Below are positions 14,201 through 25,243 of a DNA stretch of 64,000 nt, one piece after another. The position numbers and the translations under genes were made by a program. The number at the start of each line of letters is the position of its first letter. Position 1 is the first letter of the stretch. Location of the stretch: contig NW_024104376.1 of NCBI RefSeq assembly GCF_003945595.2, positions 3,720,001-3,784,000 of the forward strand, given 5' to 3'. Below the pieces are notes generated by a model, which saw only the letters and a list, made by a program, of their open reading frames with translations, ran no database searches and had not been told where the DNA came from. The DNA is from Pipra filicauda (taxonomy: Eukaryota; Chordata; Aves; Passeriformes; Pipridae).

Positions 14201-15300
14201 TGTTACCACAGATTCTAAGTTAGAGATTTTTCATCATTCACAAACTAGGCCACTGGGAAGAGGATACCATCGTGTCCAAAAGACACAAGCCAGTATACCA
14301 GCGACAAAGGAGAGTGTTTTTAAATTGCTTATAGCTCTTTTTTTTCCCTTAAAGAACAGTCCCCTTCCTCCACCCCCTGCAATAGGTAAAATTCAGAAAT
14401 CACTTTCTCTTCTATTGGACCGAATATGTCACATTGAAACATATTTCCCCTGCTCTAATTTTTCACAGGCCATTTGGCAACCCATCTTTCCAGGCCATGC
14501 TGTGCAGGTGTATGATTGTATTTGAAATTCCTGCACCCATTAATCACTGCCCTACTCCGTGACCTGCTTTACTCTGTACTTACTAAGCTCCTTCCCTCAG
14601 TTCTAGTCTGCCAGTGTTCTCTAAACTGTTTACTTTTCTGGTGCAGCATTTACTCAGCATTTTGGCAAGCTCCAACAAAATGTTCCCAATTGACTTTTGG
14701 CCAACAAATGCAATAGAATTTTCTTACATGGAATTTGATGCCTACATATGTTTTTCCTTGTTCGCTGTTTCTGGCGACTCTTTTAGTGCTGTTATCGCCT
14801 GGTCTCACCTTGCTTCTGTTGTGACTGCTGAATGGAAACAACTGTCACACAGGTCTGAACATGGTTTCCAGCTCATGCCTGTTTTTTTGTTTTCCGTCAT
14901 ATATCTTTTGGTTCTCGGGAGGCTCATTTAACTCTTTACTGTTTTTGGTCAGACAGAAGACAACGTGGCTTTCATGAAAGAATGAGAAAAAAAAAGTGCA
15001 AATCAGAGATGGGATAAACAGCAGGGAAATTGGAATTTCCACCACATTTTGTTGAAACAATAAAATAGAACTGACATTTTAAATATTTTCACTCCAAAAG
15101 GCACTCAGTCTTGTGTAAGGTTGTGCTGGAAATACATTGAATAAGAATATCTAGATATCTAGAAATGCCCAAAGAACAATCCCTCTGCCTATTTCATGTT
15201 CTGATCTATATTTAGCTTACTGTTACCCTTTGGTATTTGTGTGTTGTATAGTTTTTGGCTCTTCTGCTTTGAATCTTAGCCAAAATAAGCCTTAAAAGAA
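5263..15300. other. Gene-free stretch
   Basis: No gene supported. The longest frame is 128 codons on the minus strand at 10092-10478, which has no recognisable domain and overlaps an 89-codon plus frame. A 12-bp AT dinucleotide run lies at 5559-5570. A 10-bp palindrome (CCCTGCAGGG) occurs near 10880-10895. Otherwise it is unique-looking AT-rich DNA. Confidence 0.55.
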
Positions 15301-15328
15301 CCAAACCAAACCAAACCAAACCAAAAAA
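15301..15328 (+). repeat. (CCAAA)n short tandem repeat
   Basis: Five perfect CCAAA units run into a short A run. This is an ordinary pentanucleotide microsatellite with no sign of association with a gene or transposon tail. Confidence 0.9.
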
Positions 15329-18300
15329 ATCCTCAAAAAAATTAGAACCTAACCTCCACTGTGCAAATATTTTAGAATGTAAAACAAGGAATAATCCAGT
15401 TCAGGAGAAAAGGACTGCAAGGGTCTTTTTATGGATACTGTGTTTATTATTGTTATTCTGTACTGGTTGCTCATCTATCCTGCTGGAGCATAAAACACAT
15501 TTTGCACTCTGTGTGCTGGTAGGTATCTCAATGCTTCATCTTCACACAGAAGAATATACTCTGGGTCACTTGAGGACAGAGTGTGGGTGGTGCTTGACAG
15601 TTTTTATAAACAAATCAAAATACCTCTACTCTCCCCAGTGCCTAGTTAGCTGTATGCTTTCCAAGTTCTCAGTGCTGAAAGTGTGGAAAGTTAGATCCTC
15701 TCCCAGCAAAGAAAGAGAGGTGAGTGTAAGTTTGATGTATTTCATCTGACTTCTGGCTTCCTAATGGTCTAACTCTTAAAACTCTCTTCTCCCTACTCTA
15801 TCACTGCATAAGGAAGTGCAAAATAAACATAGCTTCTATCTTGCAAAGACAGCAGATAATTTGTGAGACCACAGATGACAGAGATGTTTCCAGCCTGCTT
15901 CTGCCTACACCTCTTTTTGAAGCCTTGATATTTAAATGACACCCATTTATGCTCCCTTGTGTAGTGATGGAATAGGTGTTAGCAGACCTTTGGGAGATTG
16001 ACTGGTGATACAGAGGTTCAAGGCAGAAGAAGGGAATGTAATTTTCTTCACTTTCACATCAGTTGTGAATTTGGCACTTAGTGAGTTTGTCAGATGTTGT
16101 TGCTATCTTATCCCATTGAAAACCACAGAAGGCGTCACTCCTTGAGAGAATTTTTGTTCAGCTGTGTCTGAGTGGGAGTATAGCTGTCAACCACAATGTC
16201 TTGTATATTTACTGTATCTCATAGACCTACCTGAATAGCAGATGCGAGTATAATGAGCACTTCCTTCTTTACTTCCTACATTTCTTCTGTTATGTAGACT
16301 TCTACGCATGGTCTAGCGGTGGGTACATTTCAATACTGATATGTTGTCAGTGGTTGGAACTTCTTAACTACTTCAGCAGTAGTCTTGAGGATGTGTTCGT
16401 TGCACATTTGTCAAAGAATATGCGAACAACTGCTGATATATAATACAATTTTGTAACTAGTCTCAGTGCTACTAATTAAGAACTTGACTTATTTGATTGC
16501 CTAAGTATTTAGTTGGATAACATCTTGTTGTCTATAAAATTTGATTCAGTGATAGAAAATTAAGGCCAGAAGAGGCATTTGGGGAATCACTTTTTGATTA
16601 ATTTTTTGGGGGTGATTTGTAAACAATGATTTTAAAGAACAAGAAAACAAGAAGATTAACACTTAAATCCTTTTTCTGTGTGAAAGAGCCATCACCGCTT
16701 TAAAAACTTGTAACACGTGTCCTCAGGAGCAGTAGCAGGAGTTTCCTGTGATAATTCTTTTCCCAGAGGCACCATGAGCTTTAGAGCCCCATTTATTCAC
16801 TGAAGTAAGAAATGACCCATACTCATGAGTCATTCAAGTGAGAGAGCTGTTAAAGCACCACTAGCATTTCCTCCACTTGAGAAACTGCATAACTGCTCTC
16901 AAACCTCCATTTCCCACACAGTAAAGTCCTACTTTCTAAGTAAAACAAGAATTTCTTTATAGTATCAGACATTTTATTTGTTTCTTCCCTACCACAGCAC
17001 ACCCCTGTTCTGAAACCATTTTTTCCACCAGTACCACCTACTTCACCTTAGCAGGCCCACTAACTGTCTGTGGGCTCCTGCAGCATCAGTTCCAAATGAG
17101 TGTAACTGTAGTAATTAAACAAGATGGTTTTTAATCGCTCTGAAGACAAGAAGGGAAATTTTACCTTCTATTCGCTGCAGGAATAGTAAGTAGTTGGAGA
17201 GAAAAGATGAAAATGTGTGATATCCTGCCTTCCTAGGATGGTTCTCACTGGGAAGTAACTGAAGTAACTCAGGACAATTCCCATAAGATCTCATTCATGT
17301 CAGAGAGAACTGCCAGTCCAGACTGCATTCGAGAAGACAAGCTCTGTCATCTCCCAATGTCTATCCAGTTCTCCTGCCTTGAGGAGTTCCTAAGAGAAAA
17401 TTTACCTTTCTTGTCCTTCACAGATTTTCCCTCTCAGGAAGCTGACTGTCTGTATAGCTGAAAAGGAGAGTAATACTATAAAAAGCTTTGAAAGCAGGGA
17501 AGGAAAAGTGTCATTGAGTTAAGTATTATTGGGAGACAGTGGAGAAAGTTCATTGTTTTTATGTGTAGATGGTGGAGACACAGAGAACTAACCCCCCCAG
17601 CATCTTTCTGTGCTGACTTTAGTGGCAATTCTTTTGTTCAAAGCCTTCAGGGTTTGAACCTTGTTTAACTCCTCTCTGTTGAGAAATTCTACTGCTCAAC
17701 AGTCAATGCGTAGTCAACAAATTGTGCCTGTGATTTTGCAGTAGGATAACATTGTAGATAAGACACACCTACTGGGCACTTTCAAGTTATAATATTGTGT
17801 TAGTCATTGCTTTTATGTATGTTTATACACAATATCTGCCTGAAGGTATACATTGATTCCAACTATCAAGAACATATTTAAAATTGGCTGGATGCTTAAC
17901 CTTTAGTCGCAGAAAGTATATTTTAATTTATTTTCCATTAAGAATTATTAGCTCAGAAGAGTTTGACACGGCTATAATCATCATCATGATTACTGATTTA
18001 AAAGGTCTAGAAGAATTTTAGTTTATTACTTTTATAAAATTGAGTTATACTTGTAATTTACTTTTTGTCTTTTAATAGGTGTATTCCTTTAGCATGTATT
18101 GATTTAAGTGGATTCAGCTATATTTCAGGCAAAGATTTTCTGACAACTAAAAATAAAAATCTAATGTAGTGTTACTTTACTTGTAAATAGTAAATTTGTG
18201 AATTTCTATAATTAATATTAAAGAAAAACAAAAAAGAGAATGCAGACTGAGATTCCATTGCAGGATAAATGTTTAAATCCAGGAGAACAATTCTGACAGC

Positions 18301-19196
18301 CTTCTGTTCAGTAGGAGCTAACCTCTGAAACACCTAAAATCAGTGTTTCCATTTTTTTCTCTTAGTTCCCCAGCTGCTGAAAACTAAGTTCACTGGCAGC
18401 ATCACAGGCTGAATAGTGGATTTTCCTATTTCTTCCTGCATTCAGCTGCCAATTCAGAGATGTGCAGACTGAAACTCAGACTTCTTCCCAATCCCTGGAG
18501 ATGAGGAACCCATCAGGGGCTCCCATAATAGCCGTCACCCACCTGCAGCCACAGCGTGAAGCCCGGCAGCTGTTCTGCCCCTTTGCTGAGAAGCACAGTG
18601 GGATGGAAGGGCAGGGATGCTGTTGCCTGCTGCCCTTTGTGTATTTTCCTCATGGGAAATCCATCCAGGTTGTGGCAGATGGTGTGAGTGTGATCACCTT
18701 GCCAGGGTTCAAATTGCCAGGGGAGCACTGGAATAGGGCCATTCTGTATCCCTCCTGTTAGAGCTCTGCAAAAACCCCACGAAGTTACAGAAGGGGAACC
18801 TGTTGGTGAAGGAGTCCTGGGTCCTGATCCCTGATTTTTGCAAACTCATTAATTTGATAAGTAGTGTTGGAATTGTGGCCCAGGTCATATTCTAGTGCCC
18901 ACTTGTAGGGCTGCCTGTTTGAGATGTAGGCTTGATTTTAAATCTTTTCTCTGCTTGATTTGAATAATCCTAAACTTCCTCCTCCATCTTAATCACCAGA
19001 ATAAATGGGTATTTCTTGTTCAGCTTTGGAAGAGAAATGTAAAATAGATGAATCTAAAGCTGAGCAGATTCAACAACTAAGATATTGAGAAAATAATCTC
19101 AGTAAATGTATAAACATGGAAAGTAGCTTCAAATTTGTATCACTTGACCCAAAAGTATCAATGCCTAGGAATAATTAAAACCATACCTCCATTACA
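15329..19196. other. Gene-free stretch
   Basis: No supported gene or large repeat. Frames are at most 99 codons (15450-15749 and 18462-18761, plus strand), neither with a recognisable domain. A homeodomain-type inverted repeat, TAATCAT-N4-ATGATTA, lies at 17975-17992 inside an AT-rich block. Nothing else stands out. Confidence 0.55.
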
Positions 19197-19370
19197 TAAT
19201 CACAGAATGGGTTGGGTTGGGAGAAACATTAGAGATCGTCTGGTTCCAACCCCACTGCCATGGACTGGGACACCTTCTACTAGAACAGGTTGCTCATGGC
19301 CCTGTTCAATCTGGCCATGAATGCTTTCAGGGTTGGGGCATCCACAGCCTCTCTGGGTAACCTGTTATAG
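19197..19370 (-). mobile_element. CR1 LINE 3' tail fragment, minus strand
   Basis: Severely 5'-truncated CR1. Its 3' terminus points left: the segment begins with AATCACAGAATGG, the complement of the CR1 terminal octamer-type repeat, then continues with the complement of the CR1 3' UTR and the last part of ORF2 (AGATCGTCTGGTTCCAACC, CCATGGACTGGGACACCTTC, GGGGCATCCACAGCCTCTCT). It stops abruptly at about 19370, where an oppositely oriented CR1 tail begins. Non-coding relic. Confidence 0.85.
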
Positions 19371-19543
19371 GTCAGTCCTAGCTACTGGGAGTGGTGCCTT
19401 GGGTCTTGGTAGAGTGTGAGTCTGTCTATAAATACTCTCGGGCACATGGTGTGACTCCTGGGGAGGGTCCTGTGCAGGGCTAAATGTTGGACTCTATGAT
19501 CCTTGTGGGTCTCTTCCAACTCAGCATATTCTATGATTCTGTG
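19371..19543 (+). mobile_element. CR1-type LINE 3' tail fragment, plus strand
   Basis: The segment ends in a typical CR1 3' terminus: TTGGACTCTATGATCCTTGT, then CTCTTCCAACTCAGCATATTC and the terminal TATGATTCTGTG. The upstream part (GGGAGGGTCCTGTGCAGGGC) resembles the 3' UTR of a CR1 subfamily different from that of the tail to its left. It is joined directly to the inverted fragment at 19197-19370, so the two 3' ends face outward. The subfamily was not determined. Confidence 0.7.
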
Positions 19544-20734
19544 TAAATCCAGGCCTTGCTCTCCAGGTTATTGTGGTTCATTCACACATAACCTACCATT
19601 TATTTACAACTGCTTATCTGGAAGATAGAGTCCAGAGGGTATCCCACTTGGAACGATCCCCAGGTGTTTAATTGATTTAAAGCAAAGAATTTTACTGCTT
19701 TGGAAGAATATTTTTGCTCAGAAAAGTCTTGAGACCTATTTTGTAAACAAAAAGACCTTCCTCTACATTTTGAGACTACCAACTGCATTCAGTGGTGCTG
19801 CGATTATAGTCTTCACCTGAAAAACCTCTGATATGCAGGTGAAGCAGACAGTTTCTGCTTCCCTTCCACCAGACCAAGCTTTCTCTGCAGTCAGGCATGA
19901 AGTCACTGGTATTGTTAGGAAGAGAACATGTTTGACCTGATTCCTCGTCCTGAGCTTTGCCTTTCCTTTTTCCTCTTCATATTCACTTTCTCCAGGCCTT
20001 TATAATATAAAGGCCTATATATTATCTCAAATGCAGATTGTATCATTTTTACTGTGTCATGAGGTGAAAGAAATCAAGAGTGTTAAAAAAAAAAAAATCT
20101 ACAAGTTGTTTTACAACCATGATAAAACAAGGCAATCAGTTACACCCTTCAAAACAACTCTGCCCATGTTCAGATATGGATTGTTGATGTGTATCAGGAG
20201 CTGTGTGGCAGCATGAAGGAATGTTGTGGTTCATGCCCCACGCCTGCACCTCAGGATTGATTCAAATCACTATTATCATGTTTCAGAATGTGGTGGCAGT
20301 AAACACAAGGAAGATGTGCTTTGTCTAAGAGCCTCCCGTGTCAAAATACACAACAGCTTTGACTGATATGGATTGACTCATGGCCATATAGGAAACGTGA
20401 GATTTGTCAACCAGGATTACAGCAGTATAATTATTTACACTCCCAAATGTTCAGAATGGTAGAGTGTTTATGTGAAGTATCATGTTAATGGAACTACTAG
20501 AAAATCAATACCAGGATTTGGACCGGATGCCATTTAATCTATTTTTTTCCTGGTTATACACCATAGTGCATTTTTCTTTGTCCTGCATACTCACACAGCT
20601 CCATTTTATGTCAAGTTCATTGCAATAATTACAATGACACTGGTAATTACAGGCAGCATCATGCATTCACTTCTGTTCCTCACATAACCCACATCTCTGA
20701 AAATTCTGTACATCTTCAGCACATTTTAATATAC
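19544..20734. other. Gene-free stretch
   Basis: No supported feature. Frames are at most 62 codons. A 13-nt A run lies near 20085-20097. Confidence 0.55.
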
Positions 20735-20795
20735 TAGACCAAACTTTGATCATCTTCATTTTACTGAAATTAGAGTTGAGAAATAGTTAAGGTAA
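20735..20795 (-). repeat. MIR-like SINE tail remnant, minus strand
   Basis: On the minus strand the order CTTAACTATTTCTCAACTC, AATTTCAGTAAAATGAAGAT follows the MIR/CORE tail pattern CTTAACCTCTCTG..TCAGTTTCC..TGTAAAATGGGGAT. The match is diverged and made by eye. Confidence 0.35.
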
Positions 20796-20799
20796 TGAT

Positions 20800-20895
20800 T
20801 GAAGTGGGCTGAACTTCTTGTCCTACCTCAGAAAACCTCTGTGACCCTGAGTTTTTTTGCCATCTGCTAAAAGGGATAAATAATGTTATTTATTG
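20800..20895 (+). repeat. MIR-like SINE tail remnant, plus strand
   Basis: The plus strand has ACCTCTGTGACCCTGAGTTT, then GCCATCTGCTAAAAGGGATA and AATAATGTTAT. This parallels the MIR/CORE-SINE 3' conserved region (CTCTGTGCCTCAGTTTCC, CATCTGTAAAATGGGGATAA). It is the best MIR-type match in the window. It sits head to head with a similar minus-strand segment immediately to its left. Confidence 0.5.
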
Positions 20896-23571
20896 TGATC
20901 TGTATTTTTCTGTTGAAACTTTTAGTGTCTCAATTGTCTATTGCTAAGCACTCTTACATTGTTTGTCTCTGGCAGCCCAAATCTCTGTGTGGGACTGGCA
21001 GCTTTAAGATGTTTATAAATAATAAACAGACACTGTAGGATTTGGTCCATGGTTTAAATACCATATCAACCACTTGTGTAAATCCATTCTTGTACCATAT
21101 CTTTTCATGTCCATGGTAGGAAAGTTTGTCCACTAACCTCTATACTCATCAAGGCTGGAGTCCTTTCATTTGGTTGGCAAACCTGATTGATTATTAAGTC
21201 CCTACACAAAAGCAATAGTCCTCTATAAATCAGCCTGAATAATAATAACAATTATAGTAATGATTGATACATGAGCATTTATTTGTGTTCTCAGTCACAG
21301 TAATGGGATTCTGATGCACAGATTTCTTCTCACTGTAACAAGATTACATAATTCAGAATGCAAAAATGCTCTTTCATTTAATCTAAAGAAGAAAAAGTCT
21401 TCCTTGGGTAGAACTGTGTAGTGATATTGATCGTGTTATACTGGCGATCTTATGGAAATGCTCAGCATTGATCTGATAAAGAATGCTACGGGGATTATAG
21501 ATAAAAACTGTTATGTATACAAACATTCCCTTGGGAACTTCTGTGATACTGCCTACAAAACCAAGACCATGTGTTCATGAAGAAGCTGCACAGGGTAAAC
21601 AGTGTGGGTTTCTGTTCTTCACGCAGAGAAGAACACAGATAGCATATAATCAGGGAGAAAATTTGGGGAAACTTCGCATGTTAATTTAAATGGTAGAAAC
21701 TAGCAAATCAGCAAATTAAGCATAGACTGTAGCTAATGTCTTTGGTATAAATGATGTATTTTTGTTTGGTATCTGTAGGGCAATATGGCACCTCAGATGG
21801 CTGCTGCCTTTGTTTCTACAGTGTTAGTGAAACATGAGTAAGGTGTAAACCATAGCAGGGAAGGTGCTGATCCAGCAAGCAGTTAATTCCCATGACTGTC
21901 TGTTGAATTCAAAGATAGTAATCATGTAAGTATGCATGCAAGCACGCTTGTGTTGATAAGTTCTAGATTCAAGTGACTGCTGCTTACGTTTTTACTGGGA
22001 GCCAGGAAAAACCAAACACAGATTGTCTGATACTTAGTCCAGTTCTTTAAAGGGAGGTGACCTCTCTCATCCCAGACTGGACTTGTCAATCTATCATTTT
22101 ATATCTAGGTCATTCGTACCAGAGCCTTTTTTCTTCAGTTGCTAACAGTTCTATATTTTGATGCTGTTTTCAAACAGCTAAAAAATAAGCAGAAACATCA
22201 AATTTGAATGAAGGCTGTATTTTTACTGAAGCAGTCTTCAAACTCAGTAATACATACTTTTACTATGAAATTATCATGAAACTCTTAAGAAAGAATTAGT
22301 GATGGGAAATTCGAGCAGATAAATTCTGAAGTCTACATGAGTTTCAAGCTGCAACAAGTTCAGGTTTGACCACAGATGCATAAAAACTCTTTCTAAATGA
22401 TGTACATGGCTTTTATGAGTATATGAGACTGCAATGGAGTGTTAACTTTTTATTCCACTCTTTACCCGTTGGGACACTTAGCATACAGTTCCTACTTGCC
22501 AAATTAACTCCCAACCTATCTGTATTCTACATCCTGCTAAACAGTTACTCAGAAAACTGCTCATGCATGCCCACACACACTTATAGAAAAGTCTTAAACC
22601 ACACTGTAAGGGAAATCTTCAAAGCAATTGCTCTTGAAATCCTGACTGTTCCCAAAACTAGGTTAAAGACATTAGAAATTTAATCACTTTTTAATTTCCA
22701 TTTTCAATTAGTGACACACTTTACGGTGTAAGGAACACAGAAGAGAAAAAAAAATGGAGGGTTTTTTTCACCCTATAGTTTTCCCGAAGAATGTGTCACT
22801 ACTAGATTATGAAACAATCTTTTTCATATCCCCTTTAATGAAAAACATCCCTTACCATGGTCCCATCATTTTTTATATTCAATAATACTGAATATATCCA
22901 GTAACACTTCAATAACTCTTGTGGGCAGGTATACATGGTAGAAAGTGGGCAGAGGTAAACTAGTTTTGCCTGTGCTCTAATTAGAGCAACCAGAAGCTGG
23001 ATGTACACGATTATCTCAGTGCCAAACCTGGGCTAGTTTGTTCTCCAGAAAGGTGGAATGCATTAAGTAAGGCCCAATGCTGGGATAAGCAGGCTTGTAT
23101 GGCTTCTGGTTGGCTCAGAGTGTGGGCATAATTTTTGTGTGTCTCTTGAGTAATACACTATGCAGACATATCCCCATATTATGTGTTGCATAATTTTTAA
23201 TCATTAGGTACCATGAATCTATAGCTATAAAGTTATTTCTAAGAAGGAAATGAAAATCAAATATTTCCTTCTGGACAATGTTTTCAAGCTCTGTCACTGT
23301 GACCTGGTTACACACCATGTTCCTCTCTTGTACTTGGAGCTTGACTCAGTAGGTTGAGAAGAAAGGAAAACAGACAGTAGAAACTGCTTAGAAAAATCTC
23401 TCTGATTTTGAATTTCTATACTGTGGTAGGCTGAAGTATCATCTTTGCCTCACTGGAGAAAAGCAGCCTGTGTGCAGTGCTGTGTACGATGTGACATCTC
23501 TACAACTTCAGTGAATTGCCCCTGATCCCAGAGGGGGTGTGAGGGCAAACCTGGGCAATGAGATCTCTGCA

Positions 23572-23608
23572 CTGTCTTGCTTACAAGACAGTCTTGCTTA
23601 CAAGACAG
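23572..23608. repeat. 17-bp tandem duplication forming 8-bp-arm hairpins
   Basis: The unit TCTTGCTTACAAGACAG is present twice without a gap (23575-23591 and 23592-23608). The first copy with its left flank is a perfect inverted repeat, CTGTCTTG-CTTA-CAAGACAG (23572-23591). The second copy retains the hairpin with one arm mismatch. Confidence 0.9.
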
Positions 23609-25210
23609 TCCTTTGTGCCTTTCCAGACTGCTCATTGCAAGAGGCATGAAAGAAGAATCCAGTCTGCATAGGATTTATAACTGGGAAAAAACATACTCTG
23701 TCTCTCCCTCTCCACCCAAATCTTTTGGGAAGCACCCACGCAGTGTAAGTGGAGCTCTCTAGATTGGAAGGCCTCTTGGTTTTCTTGGAAAGCAATAATT
23801 TATGAAGTCCCCCTGCTTAATGTTGTTAAGCACTATGCCATGGAAATTATTAATATATTCATATTCAACAAATTTGTCAAGTCCTAGTGGGGATGAGTAT
23901 AAGGAGCCTTAGTATGACATTTAGGACTAATGTCAGGAAAGAAAAGTCTCTCCTCCAGAGATATGTAAGAAGCCAATATTACACACTTGCAGCCGTACTA
24001 AATGTACAGGACCTGAACAGCTAAAAGAATAGTCTAATCGAAAGCTCATTGAATACAGTGGCAAACTTCCTACCAGCTTCAGAGTTGAAATACTGAATGT
24101 ATTTTTAGCCTGAAACAAGGAAAGAAAGTAATGACTACAGAAGGGTTTGTAGCCTCTGCACGGAAATGTAATGAAGGCTGCCTCCCCATGTCTTTTGATA
24201 CTCAATTTATCCATTTTTATTTGGGATATCAATCACAGTAGTCTGCGCAACTTACTTCAAGGGAGTTCAAAAATGCATTCCTTAATAAATCCGCCGCCTT
24301 ATAACATTGGACTAATGACCACCAATTTCCACCCCAACCTGATTTTCCTTTCCTGTTCATTATTTAACACACACTGATTAACCCAAGAAGGGCCAGAGAA
24401 CTCCTGAAGATCAGCATGGTTTGGCCTCTGCGCATCTGCTTTGGGTGGTAGAACCTGTGGTGATTGAGAGCAGACTAGGAGCCATAGGCTCCTATAAAGG
24501 GGGTCAAGACATGTTCTCTGGCCCTAAGGGTAGGCAGAACAGCATCCACACAGCTAAACTCCTCTCCCCACCATCCCAGATCATGTAAGAACTACTGAGC
24601 TGTTTGGAGCACCCCATGCAGTATTAAAGTCCATGGTATGGATGTGTTTGGGTTTCTAACACAGCCAAAGCTGCAGATGAGTGGAGGAACACCAGGACTG
24701 CCATTTTCACTGGAAGTGGATTTGCAATGTGATCTTAGTACACGTCCATGAACATGCCCACCACAGGGAACTGACAGCACTGTGACAGTGTGTTTGTTTA
24801 GAATTATCTTAATTGATGCTGAAGCTTTTCATTGCTTCCTGTTTATACAACCTTCAATAATGCTGAAAGATCAAACGCGAAAACCTAGCCTGGCAGTTTT
24901 CAAAAGCTGTCAGGGAATATAACAGAAATGACTTAGATGAATGTGCTTTCAACTTCCATGAAAAATAAATGTATGTGTAACGCATCAGTCCACCAGCCTC
25001 TATGGAAAGATGTCCATGGATTCTTTTAAGTCTAGGCAAATATGAATTTCTTTTGCAATGTCATGAAGCTTGGGAATCTCAAACAATAATAAAGATAAAA
25101 ATAAAATTATTTGAGTTACTTTCTTTGCTGTATCTTCTATTTGGACTTTGAGTTTGGGATGTCTTAATGTCTGTGGTAGGGGTCTGAAAAATTAGTTGAC
25201 CCATTTCAGT

Positions 25211-25243
25211 GATGCTTCAGATGCTTCAAAGATGCTTCAGATG
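25211..25243 (+). repeat. Short GATGCTTCA tandem repeat
   Basis: Three GATGCTTCA-type units at 25211, 25220 and 25231, the last two separated by two extra A residues, followed by a partial GATG. Probably replication slippage. Confidence 0.8.
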
